From assembly GCA_946405185.1 (NCBI GenBank), contig CAMJGH010000008.1, positions 1-49,422 of the forward strand: a DNA stretch of 49,422 nucleotides. The letters are read 5' to 3'. Within the stretch, counting starts at the first letter, position 1. Each line of letters starts with the position of its first letter. This document shows, piece after piece, positions 43,156-49,422 of this stretch. The DNA is from an uncultured Lachnospiraceae bacterium. Lineage in GTDB: Bacteria > Bacillota > Clostridia > Lachnospirales > Lachnospiraceae. A program made the position numbers and the translations under genes. The notes under the pieces were generated by a model that saw nothing but the letters and a program-made list of their open reading frames with translations, was not told the DNA's origin and made no database searches.

Positions 43156-43190
43156 TGAGCGGGAACCTGTGAAGGCTCCCGCTCATTTTT
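43156..43190 (+). terminator. Terminator of the LPVTG gene
   Basis: Nine-base arms TGAGCGGGA (43156-43164) and TCCCGCTCA (43177-43185) are followed by TTTTT. Confidence 0.88.
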
Positions 43191-43213
43191 GACTGTTCGC
43201 CGCGCGCGAAATC

Positions 43214-43222
43214 TGCTATACT
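43214..43222 (+). promoter_or_regulatory. Extended -10 promoter of guaA
   Basis: TGCTATACT (43214-43222) lies 70 bp before the guaA start. The leader contains a weak CCCGC/GCGGG hairpin but no recognisable purine riboswitch core. Confidence 0.5.
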
Positions 43223-43292
43223 TATGCGCGTCAAAAAAGAGACACGCACCCCGCCGCTTTTTTGCGGGACCCCCTTAAGGAGGATGAGACCC

Positions 43293-44288
43293 ATGAATGT
43301 TGAAAACTGGAGACGCCCGGACGACATGGCCCGCATCGCCACCGAAGCGCAGGCAAATGCCTACATCGACGAGCAGGTGGCCGCGCTGCGTGAGCAGGTG
43401 GGCGATAAGAAAGTCCTGTTAGCCTTATCCGGCGGCGTGGATTCGTCCGTCGTGGCCGCCCTGCTGATCAAAGCGGTCGGGCAGCAGCTGGTCTGCGTGC
43501 ACGTCAACCACGGCCTGCTGCGCAAAGGCGAGCCGGAGCAGGTTATCGAAGTGTTCCGCAACCAGATGAACGCCAACCTCATCTACGTGGACGCCACGGA
43601 CCGCTTCCTTGACAAGCTGGCCGGCGTCACGGACCCGGAGGAGAAGCGCCACATCATCGGCGGGGAGTTCATCGATGTGTTTGCCGAGGAGGCCCGCAAG
43701 CTGGACGGCATCGGCTTCCTGGCGCAGGGCACCATCTGGCCGGACATCCTCGAGAGCGAGGCCGGCATCAAGGCCCACCACAACGCCGGCGGCCTGCCGG
43801 AGGACATCGCCTCCCGCTTCGAGCTGGTCGAGCCCGTGCGCATCCTCTTCAAGGATGAAGTGCGCGTGGTCGGCAAGGCCCTGGGCCTGCCGGATTCCAT
43901 GGTCTACCGCCAGCCGTTCCCGGGCCCGGGCCTGGGCGTGCGCTGCCCCGGCGCCATCACCCGCGACCGTCTGGAAGCCGTCCGCGAATCCGACGCCATC
44001 CTGCGCGAAGAGTTTGCCAAAAACGGCCTGGAAGGCAAGGTGTGGCAGTACTTCACCGTGGTGCCGGACTTCAAGTCCACCGGCATCAAGAACGGCAAGC
44101 GCACCTTTGACTGGCCCTGCATCATCCGCGCCATCAACACCACCGACGTGGTGGAAGTCACCGTGGAGCATCTGGAGCCCGCTTTCATTGACCACCTGGT
44201 GAAGCGCATCACCACCGAGGTGGCCGGCATCAACCGCGTGCTCTTTGACTACACGCCGAAGCCTCCGGCCACGGTCGAGTACGAGTAA
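43293..44288 (+). CDS. guaA: GMP synthase ATP-pyrophosphatase subunit (no glutaminase domain)
   Basis: A 331-residue protein equal to the C-terminal two-thirds of bacterial GuaA. The PP-loop LALSGGVDSSV (SGGVDSS at 46-52) lies in the ATP-pyrophosphatase domain. The dimerisation domain follows, with RQPFPGPGLGVRCPG, KSTGIKNGKRT and the conserved end PKPPATVEYE. It aminates XMP to GMP. The usual N-terminal class I glutamine amidotransferase of about 190 residues is missing. Upstream of ATG 43293 there is only AAGGAGG, a promoter and the previous gene's terminator, so this is not a window artefact. It must use ammonia or a separate glutaminase subunit, as in archaeal two-subunit enzymes. Its last bases are part of a direct repeat. 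Confidence 0.93.
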   Translation: MNVENWRRPDDMARIATEAQANAYIDEQVAALREQVGDKKVLLALSGGVDSSVVAALLIKAVGQQLVCVHVNHGLLRKGEPEQVIEVFRNQMNANLIYVDATDRFLDKLAGVTDPEEKRHIIGGEFIDVFAEEARKLDGIGFLAQGTIWPDILESEAGIKAHHNAGGLPEDIASRFELVEPVRILFKDEVRVVGKALGLPDSMVYRQPFPGPGLGVRCPGAITRDRLEAVRESDAILREEFAKNGLEGKVWQYFTVVPDFKSTGIKNGKRTFDWPCIIRAINTTDVVEVTVEHLEPAFIDHLVKRITTEVAGINRVLFDYTPKPPATVEYE

Positions 44289-44296
44289 TCACAAAT
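44265..44296 (+). repeat. Direct repeat copy 1 (guaA 3' end), putative attL
   Basis: The last 24 bases of guaA and the 8 that follow. It is identical to 47400-47431 except for one base (44270 C against 47405 G). The perfect core is 26 bp, 44271-44296. The 3' end of guaA is a known integration site of genomic islands in several bacteria. Confidence 0.75.
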
Positions 44297-44336
44297 CCCC
44301 CGAAAACCGCGGTTTTACGCGGTTTTCGGGGGATTT
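44293..44336. terminator. Strong bidirectional terminator after guaA
   Basis: Perfect 19-bp arms (44293-44311 and 44318-44336) with a 6-nt loop are flanked by A- and T-runs. It serves guaA and the convergent operon whose last gene ends at 44412. The first four bases lie inside the direct repeat. Confidence 0.92.
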
Positions 44337-44411
44337 TTGTACTCTTTTCCGAGCTTGACAGTGTAGTTCAGCAGAATCTTCATTGAATATCTCCGATGGC
44401 CGGCCGATATG

Positions 44412-45209
44412 TCACACTTTCCGGCCTGTTTCATTCACTGCCTTCCGCATCAGCCGTTCGCAGGCCTCCCCGTCCGCTTCCAGCCGCCGGTTGTCGGCTT
44501 CCACGCTGATCTTGCCGTCGTATCCGCCGGCGCGAGCAGCCTGCAGAAAGGCGGCAAATCCGTCGTACTCCTGTTCTGTCAGGAAACCGCGCTCGTGAGC
44601 CGGACCGAGGTTCGAACTATAATGAAGGTGTTTCACAAACGGCAGGCAATCCCGCAGCGGCTGCAGGTCCTCTCCCATCACTTCCGTATGATAGCGGTCG
44701 TAGACCAGAGAGACGTTGGAGAGGGACAGTTCCCGGACCATCCGGGCCGCTTCGTCGGTATGGTTCAGGTACTCACACGTCCCGGTGTGAAGGGCTTCCA
44801 GCAATATGGTCATGCCGTAGGGGGCGGCCTCTTCCGAAAGAATGTGCAGGTTTTCCCGCATCTGCACGTCCGCCTCGTTGTACGGGAAGTCCGGTGCAAG
44901 CCGGCGTGCAGCCGGGGCGCCGATGCCGATACCGCGCACCCCGAGAAGATGCGCGCGTTTCATCAGTTCCGCCGCATAGCTGCGCACGTCATCCGGACGG
45001 CGCTTCGGGCCGACGAGCGGATGGTCCGCGCCGGCGTAAGCATTGACGGAAGGGACGGGAAAACCTGTCAGGCGCGAAAAGTCCGCCAGGTCACGCCGCT
45101 CCCCTTCCGTCATGGACATCAGCGCGACGCCCGAAAGCTCAAGGTAATCATAGCCCATCCGGCGGATCGTATCTGCCTGATCCGCAATTCCGCAGCATCC
45201 GATCTGCAT
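44412..45209 (-). CDS. Sugar phosphate isomerase/epimerase-like TIM-barrel protein
   Basis: A 265-residue protein of the xylose-isomerase-like/AP endonuclease 2 barrel group. The likely metal ligands are the Glu in ILLEALHTGTCEY, Asp and His in YDRYHTEVM, the His in KHLHYSSN and the Glu in KISVEADNRR. This set matches hexulose, tagatose and inositol-type isomerases or epimerases. The exact reaction is unknown. AAGGAGCG precedes ATG 45209. The gene is last in a three-gene operon with 10 bp to the small gene upstream, and ends at the terminator shared with guaA. It lies inside the interval bounded by guaA-end repeats. Confidence 0.85.
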   Translation of the reverse strand: MQIGCCGIADQADTIRRMGYDYLELSGVALMSMTEGERRDLADFSRLTGFPVPSVNAYAGADHPLVGPKRRPDDVRSYAAELMKRAHLLGVRGIGIGAPAARRLAPDFPYNEADVQMRENLHILSEEAAPYGMTILLEALHTGTCEYLNHTDEAARMVRELSLSNVSLVYDRYHTEVMGEDLQPLRDCLPFVKHLHYSSNLGPAHERGFLTEQEYDGFAAFLQAARAGGYDGKISVEADNRRLEADGEACERLMRKAVNETGRKV

Positions 45210-45219
45210 CGCTCGCTCC

Positions 45220-45519
45220 TTATTTCTTGAAAGCGTGGTAACGTTCGATCGCCGCTTTCAGCATGGGAGCCATATCCGGCTCTATTTTGGTCATGGCGCC
45301 GGCCGCATAGATGATGCCGTTCCACTCGCGCTGGGTAAACGACTTGTCAGAGTCGTTTACTACCTGCAGCAGCGTTTTGGGCATATCCCCGTAGCGGCCG
45401 TACTCGCCGGCAGCCGATTTCGGCGCCACGACGGTTTTGATCTTCTGCAGATCATCCGGCGTGAAGATGTCGGAAACCTTCGGCAATATCGCTTCTTTCT
45501 TCGGTCCAAACAGTCCCAT
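45220..45519 (-). CDS. Hypothetical 99-residue protein
   Basis: A small soluble protein, MGLFGPKKEAILPK..., ending AIERYHAFKK, with a mix of charged and helical segments. It has no signal peptide, membrane helix or motif I recognise. The MGLFGPKK opening is reminiscent of small proteins that pair with membrane partners, but that is weak. TAAGGAGGTTGTC precedes ATG 45519, a strong ribosome site, so it is very likely expressed. It sits between the DUF805 gene (32 bp) and the isomerase gene (10 bp) on the minus strand. Confidence 0.7.
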   Translation of the reverse strand: MGLFGPKKEAILPKVSDIFTPDDLQKIKTVVAPKSAAGEYGRYGDMPKTLLQVVNDSDKSFTQREWNGIIYAAGAMTKIEPDMAPMLKAAIERYHAFKK

Positions 45520-45551
45520 GACAACCTCCTTATGTCTGTTTTATGTTCAAG

Positions 45552-47033
45552 TCAGTCAGCCCAGTCGCCGATGCCGTCCCAGATGCGGGAAAGGTGCGGC
45601 GCAAACCCGGGCATGCGCTGCTTGAAAAGCATGTAAAGCTGGTGCATACCGCCGACGCCGCTCACTAACGGAATGTTGGCGTCGTAGATGCGCTGCCCGA
45701 CAGCCTGAATGGCTGCCGTGTTCAGGTTGGGGAAAGAGGCAAACAGCGCTGTCAGATCGCGCATGCCGTCGTCCAGCGTATAGCCGGCGGACGGCTGCGG
45801 TGAGGGAACGGCAGCGGCAGGCGCGGCCGCGGGGCTGTAGTGCGCGGCTTCTTCCATGGTTTTGGGGAGCGGGTATTTTTCGTGAAGCATACGTGCGTTT
45901 TCCGGCGTGGCGCTTAAGCTGCTGCCTTCCTTGGCCCGCAGGTGATCCCAGCCCATGCTGGTCGGCGCCGGATCGCAGAAAACCTGCGCAGCGTAAAAGG
46001 CGATTTTGGCGTCGCTGTCCGGATACAGCACGCGCGCGGCGCCGCCGGCGATGAAATAGTAGAAAGCCTTGTCGGCGTTTGACCAAGCGTCCACACTGTC
46101 CTGTATGGCAAAAACCTTCTCCAAGCGTTTAACGGGCGGATTCAGGTTCTGCAGCTGCAGCAGTTCGGCGTGCGCGAAGGCAGCCGGGATGCGCCCGTCT
46201 GCGGCGTAGGTGCCGCTCGCCTTCTTCAGCTCCAGCAGTTCCTTCTCTGCCGTTTCCTTGATCTGGGTATGGTATTCCCAAATGTTTGTGGTCATGTCTT
46301 TGAGCAGGTTCAGGCACGTTTCGGCGGTTTGGGGATTGATCTTTCGGATCATGAGGGTCAGTCCGGCAGCTCCGTTCCACCAGCCGTATGGGATTTTCCC
46401 TGCACCGCACAGCGTCAGATACCCGGTGATCGCCTGCTGTGCGTCGGTGCCGCCGGCCAGAAGCTGCGCTTCCAGCTGCTTTTTCTTCGGGTTTTCCGCA
46501 AACAGGTTCTCCTCGTGGGCATACTGGTCCGCCATCAGCATATAGTTCCGGTAAGCAATGACATCATGAATCCCTGCCTGCTGTGTACCGGCGGATGCCG
46601 TACGCTGCACACCGGATGCCGCTGCGGCCGGTCTGGGCTGCTGCGGCGCGGCAACGGTCCGCGCCGGCTGCGGGTTCCTGACGGCGCCGGCCGGACGGGT
46701 GACAGAGGGGGCTTGTGCCGCTGTGGGCTTGCAGGCAAAGTACAGCAGGACAAACCAGCCGTAAACCGGCAGCAGGAGCCAGAGCAGGTGACGGAGACTC
46801 TTGCCGGCGTCGTTAAGCCTGCGCGCAAGGATGGCGACCGTCGGGATCATGACCGCCACCATGTAAAACGACGAAATGATCATGAGCGGCTTCGGACCAA
46901 GCCGGGAAGCCGGGATCAGGATAATGGTGCTGACGATGGTCACGGCCAGCATCGCCAGCCAGAAGTCCTTGCGGCTTGTCTTGCCGGAGAAGTCGATATA
47001 GCCCTTCCAGAAGCCGCGGTATGCTTTCATCAT
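45552..47033 (-). CDS. DUF805 membrane protein with long cytoplasmic-like C-terminal domain
   Basis: A 493-residue protein. The N-terminal DUF805 domain (about 1-110) opens MMKAYRGFWKGYIDFSGKTS and has three to four helices (including FWLAMLAVTIVSTIILI and LLWLLLPVYGWFVLLYF), with RRLNDAGKS between them. An Ala/Pro/Gln-rich linker (about 115-165) is followed by some 320 mostly helical residues of unknown fold, then a second Ala/Pro linker and a last block of about 70 residues (TALFASFPNLNTAAIQ onwards). DUF805 proteins are usually 100-150 residues, so this is a large extension. GGGAGGAAG precedes ATG 47033. It is the first gene of the operon inside the repeat-bounded interval. Confidence 0.82.
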   Translation of the reverse strand: MMKAYRGFWKGYIDFSGKTSRKDFWLAMLAVTIVSTIILIPASRLGPKPLMIISSFYMVAVMIPTVAILARRLNDAGKSLRHLLWLLLPVYGWFVLLYFACKPTAAQAPSVTRPAGAVRNPQPARTVAAPQQPRPAAAASGVQRTASAGTQQAGIHDVIAYRNYMLMADQYAHEENLFAENPKKKQLEAQLLAGGTDAQQAITGYLTLCGAGKIPYGWWNGAAGLTLMIRKINPQTAETCLNLLKDMTTNIWEYHTQIKETAEKELLELKKASGTYAADGRIPAAFAHAELLQLQNLNPPVKRLEKVFAIQDSVDAWSNADKAFYYFIAGGAARVLYPDSDAKIAFYAAQVFCDPAPTSMGWDHLRAKEGSSLSATPENARMLHEKYPLPKTMEEAAHYSPAAAPAAAVPSPQPSAGYTLDDGMRDLTALFASFPNLNTAAIQAVGQRIYDANIPLVSGVGGMHQLYMLFKQRMPGFAPHLSRIWDGIGDWAD

Positions 47034-47191
47034 AGTGCTCTTCCTCCCTTCTTCGGGTGAATTCTCTTGCTTACAGGATACTACCTGACTCTCTCGTCTG
47101 CAAGACGAATTACGGCATCGATGCCTCACGGTCTTGCGGTTATGCGATATAATCACTCCTGAGGAGACCATCGTCTGCCGGAGGATTTATC

Positions 47192-47440
47192 ATGGCCGTT
47201 GAATACCGTGATGAACAGAACCGCAAGGCCGAAGAAAAGATCCGCCGTGTGCTGGGCGCCGCACCGTCCTATATGCGCAGGTTCTATCAGCATATCTCGG
47301 GCGGCACCAAGGAAGTCCTCACCCAGCTCTACTACATTTCCGATGTCGTCGATTTCATGAAATTCGAAAAAGAGATCGTCCCTTCGCTTGCAGATACCAC
47401 CGGCGACGGTCGAGTACGAGTAATCACAAATGTTCAGTAA
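47192..47440 (+). pseudogene. Truncated tyrosine recombinase (N-terminal core-binding domain only)
   Basis: An 82-codon frame. Residues about 12-65 (APSYMRRFYQHISGG, then TKEVLTQLYYISDVVDFMKF) match the SAM-like core-binding domain that opens phage and transposon integrases. The catalytic domain with the R-HxxR-Y residues is missing. The frame passes into the guaA-derived repeat at codon 70 and stops at 47440. CGGAGGATTTATC before ATG 47192 and TATAAT at 47148-47153 show the original gene start is intact. Normal family length is about 300-400 residues, so this is the stub of a gene cut by recombination or deletion at the repeat. Confidence 0.72.
47400..47431 (+). repeat. Direct repeat copy 2 of the guaA 3' end, putative attR
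   Basis: Repeats 44265-44296 with one mismatch. The perfect core is 47406-47431. Here the sequence is not attached to a guaA gene but to the cut end of an integrase frame. To its right the DNA becomes AT-richer. Confidence 0.75.
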
Positions 47441-47581
47441 CACTCCCGTTGGAGCTGAAAATGACAAAATGATTGAGCGTCATTAGCAGCAGAAAGCAGG
47501 AGAAAAATAAGAGAATATAGTTAGTTCAAAGCCTTGTGCAGAGAAGTTATTATAGGTGTTCTTGTCTTTTGTATATTGGTG

Positions 47582-47607
47582 CGGGACGGCTTCGGCCGTC
47601 CCGTTTT
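47582..47607 (+). terminator. Hairpin terminator near the lipoprotein gene end
   Basis: Nine-base arms CGGGACGGC (47582-47590) and GCCGTCCCG (47595-47603) close a TTCG tetraloop and are followed by TTTTC. The T-run is on the plus strand, so it suits rightward transcripts. On the minus strand it sits right after the lipoprotein stop. Confidence 0.7.
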
Positions 47608-49073
47608 CAATGCAGCCAATCAATGGTGAAGGCGCCCTCATCGTTTTCGCGGATACCCAGGAAGAAGTGCTGACCTTGTGTAAAAGAGTTTGTGTCCAAC
47701 ACCACGGACGCACGGAGGATATACCGGTAATCCAGGAAGGAATAGTCTCCCACGGAGACGCCGGCGATCCCGATGCTGTCGAAAAGATGGCCGATCGTGA
47801 CCGATAGGCGCTTCCCGTTATATACCACAAGAAAATCACTGAAGAGTTTCGCGTCGTATTCCTTGCTGAATTCATAACGGTACAACTGCAGACTGTCATC
47901 CCGATATATCCGGACGGGCAGTCCTTCGCCGGGAGGATAATCCGTATGGCGGTCCTCGGAGAGCGCGGTTTCCTGAACATCCCCGCGAGCCATCCAGCCG
48001 GTCACGCCATCGGAAACGGATACGGTGACTTTTGAAGATGCGCCGACAGGGGAACTGCTGTAATACGCGTCCCATGCCATGTTTTCATTCATGGAGACGT
48101 GGTGGAACTGAGGAACCGGCCTGCAGAGCGGCTCCTCATATGGATACAGGTCGCAGGAAAGCCACAGATAGCGTTCCTGGCCGGCCGTGTCCTGCCAGCG
48201 CAGGATGAACATGTTCTTATTATCCGTTCCCCCCGGGACCAGGATGCCGCGGGAAGCGTCAAAGCACGGATTCCCGTTGTCATAGTTCTTTTCATAAATG
48301 CTCCGGATGGCAAACAGCGTATAATCGCCTTCATATTCGGCTATGAGGAATTGAGCGGTGCCTGCTGTCTGAATGGTATACAGACGGATAAGAGGTTCCC
48401 TCAAAGCAGGCGTTTCCGTTCCGCCGGTCCAGCCTCCCGATGCCGGCAGTTCAAGGACCAGCATCAGGCCGTTGGGATCCGGGGTTTGCGGAATGCCATA
48501 TTTGCGGAAATCCCAGACGTGGATCTTTTCCTGAGCAAGGATCGTCAGCAATTGCCGGTATTCATCGGCCAGCCAGGAAAAAGCATCATAGTCTTCCGGC
48601 TCCGCTTTGACCGGCTGTATGGGTGTATATCCGCCCATCGGTACCGTAAAAGCGAAGCCGTCTTCCCAGACATGACAGTCTTTCCAGGAATTGAGAAGAA
48701 GAGTGATTTCTTCCTCCTGATAACCGGTTACAAAGGGATAATGGCGAAGACCGGACAGATAGTCGAACCATTCTTTTGTATACACGGAGTCATTGTAAAG
48801 CGGGCTGTCAAATGTGTAATAAGCCCCAGCGTCAGAAGAGATCGCCTCAGAGGATGGTTCTTCCGAGGAAGGCGTGCTTGTTTCCTGCGTTTCCGTCGCG
48901 GCAGGAGTGGATATCGTGTCGGAAGGTGCTTTCATAGTAAGATCAGCGAACGATTCTGTTGGAGATTCGAAAGACGAAGAAACCGGCTCGTTCACATAAC
49001 AGGAAGAGAGTACAACACATATGCCGAGTAATACAGACAACAGGTGAAAGAATCTGGAAACGGCCTTTTTCAT
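47607..49073 (-). CDS. Hypothetical lipoprotein
   Basis: A 488-residue protein starting MKKAVSRFFHLLSVLLGICV, with a lipobox LSSC near residue 25. A Ser/Thr/Glu-rich linker (about 26-80, low complexity) follows, typical of surface lipoproteins that hold a domain away from the membrane. The rest (about 85-488) is rich in aromatic residues and beta-type sequence, with paired aromatic motifs such as YYTFDSPLYND. It has no catalytic motif I recognise. AAAGTGAG precedes ATG 49073. The region is AT-richer than most of the window. Function unknown, and a ligand-binding role is only a guess. Confidence 0.75.
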   Translation of the reverse strand: MKKAVSRFFHLLSVLLGICVVLSSCYVNEPVSSSFESPTESFADLTMKAPSDTISTPAATETQETSTPSSEEPSSEAISSDAGAYYTFDSPLYNDSVYTKEWFDYLSGLRHYPFVTGYQEEEITLLLNSWKDCHVWEDGFAFTVPMGGYTPIQPVKAEPEDYDAFSWLADEYRQLLTILAQEKIHVWDFRKYGIPQTPDPNGLMLVLELPASGGWTGGTETPALREPLIRLYTIQTAGTAQFLIAEYEGDYTLFAIRSIYEKNYDNGNPCFDASRGILVPGGTDNKNMFILRWQDTAGQERYLWLSCDLYPYEEPLCRPVPQFHHVSMNENMAWDAYYSSSPVGASSKVTVSVSDGVTGWMARGDVQETALSEDRHTDYPPGEGLPVRIYRDDSLQLYRYEFSKEYDAKLFSDFLVVYNGKRLSVTIGHLFDSIGIAGVSVGDYSFLDYRYILRASVVLDTNSFTQGQHFFLGIRENDEGAFTIDWLH

Positions 49074-49275
49074 AACTACTCACTTTCATTTATATTCGGA
49101 CGCTGCTTCTTTAGCCTAGCATAGTTCAAGAATAATGAAAAGCCCAGAGTATATGCCGAAGCACTCCTGAAAATCGGCATAACGTGTCGAGCGAGCAGAT
49201 AGGTTCTTTGTTACACTCAAAGTGACCTGAAAAACTGCGCAGAGATGGTTAAAGATGGAAAAGGAGGAAGTATAA

Positions 49276-49410
49276 ATGTTCGAACAGATTATTGCAGAAT
49301 TAAAAAGCGCCGTTTTTATAGCAAAGTGTTTATCTTCACCTTCGTTCTGTGTAATTGATATGGCTGGCAAAGAATGTATGAAAGAGCAACGATTCCAAAA
49401 AGCAGAATGA
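49276..49410 (+). CDS. Possible 44-residue small protein
   Basis: A complete frame from ATG 49276 to TGA 49408-49410 with AAGGAGGAAG five bases before the start, an excellent ribosome site. The product (MFEQIIAELKSAVFIAKCLS..., ending KEQRFQKAE) is a mildly amphipathic, cysteine-containing peptide of no family I know. It might be the start of a longer, broken gene, since the window ends 12 bp later. The rest of 49074-49275 holds an imperfect hairpin ATGCCGA/TCGGCAT near 49153-49182 and no other gene. Confidence 0.45.
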   Translation: MFEQIIAELKSAVFIAKCLSSPSFCVIDMAGKECMKEQRFQKAE

Positions 49411-49422
49411 TTATTATTACGG

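Larger units (their letters stand above)
44297..47431. mobile_element. Putative decayed integrative element at the guaA 3' end
   Basis: The interval of 3135 bp between the two direct repeats holds a three-gene minus-strand operon (DUF805 protein, 99-residue protein, sugar isomerase-like protein) and, against the right repeat, the first part of a tyrosine recombinase gene reading rightwards. Integrase next to one repeat and a guaA 3' end at the other fit an att-bounded island. The integrase body and other mobility genes are absent, so it would be immobile on its own. Confidence 0.55.

Noticed and set aside
49116-49370. Minus-strand 84-codon frame at the right edge
   Set aside because: No ribosome site and no recognisable protein character; it overlaps the better-supported plus-strand small ORF.

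Overview
The window looks like a chromosomal segment of an anaerobic, mostly GC-rich Firmicute (Bacillota, probably class Clostridia). Supporting signs are strong Shine-Dalgarno sites, an L-box lysine riboswitch, the acetylase branch of diaminopimelate synthesis, an LPVTG wall-anchored protein, lipobox lipoproteins, a GHKL kinase with a LytTR regulator, an ECF sigma/anti-sigma pair, a radical-SAM maturase and an intergenic repeat of the type whose spurious translation reads CHSERSEESP. The genus cannot be named from sequence alone. I recognised no rRNA, tRNA or CRISPR array.

Layout. 1-4625: a partial radical-SAM/SPASM maturase overlapped by a dienelactone-hydrolase-like gene, then a PHP protein, a small lipoprotein and a Gfo/Idh/MocA oxidoreductase. 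4656-10403: a visibly AT-richer module holding a GHKL histidine kinase, a 10-bp direct repeat at 21-bp spacing just upstream of a sigma-A-like promoter, and an operon of lipoprotein, two ABC-2 permeases, ATPase and LytTR regulator. 10501-13011: acylphosphatase, serine acetyltransferase and a lipoprotein ApbE. 13058-19545: promoter, L-box riboswitch and dapA-dapB-dapH-lysA-patA-dapL, which covers lysine synthesis from aspartate semialdehyde except for the epimerase DapF. A MITE-like repeat sits between dapA and dapB.

19559-25434: cupin, GH31 glycosidase, a divergent Old-Yellow-Enzyme/2-enoate-reductase-type flavoprotein, and a 2,4-diaminopentanoate-dehydrogenase-like protein behind a near-consensus promoter and a palindromic operator candidate. 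25523-30426: two translationally coupled MacB/FtsX-type ATPase-permease fusions. 30482-34147: aldo/keto reductase, a membrane protein with a possible zinc-binding tail, and an ECF sigma/anti-sigma pair. 34222-38556: a pectinesterase without signal peptide, an 806-residue protein with HipA/PI3-4-kinase-like catalytic motifs, and a DUF1848 protein. 38566-43190: HAD phosphatase and XRE regulator, divergent from a large glycine-rich LPVTG surface protein.

43293-49422: a stand-alone ATP-pyrophosphatase form of GMP synthase. Its last bases recur 3135 bp downstream (32 bp with one mismatch), bracketing a three-gene operon and the N-terminal stub of a tyrosine recombinase. This looks like a decayed guaA-integrated element. 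Beyond it lie a lipoprotein and a 44-codon ORF in AT-richer DNA.

The items most worth following up are the HipA/PI3-4K-like protein, the guaA 3'-end repeats with the truncated integrase, and the LytTR-type promoter with a leader ORF running through a terminator hairpin.
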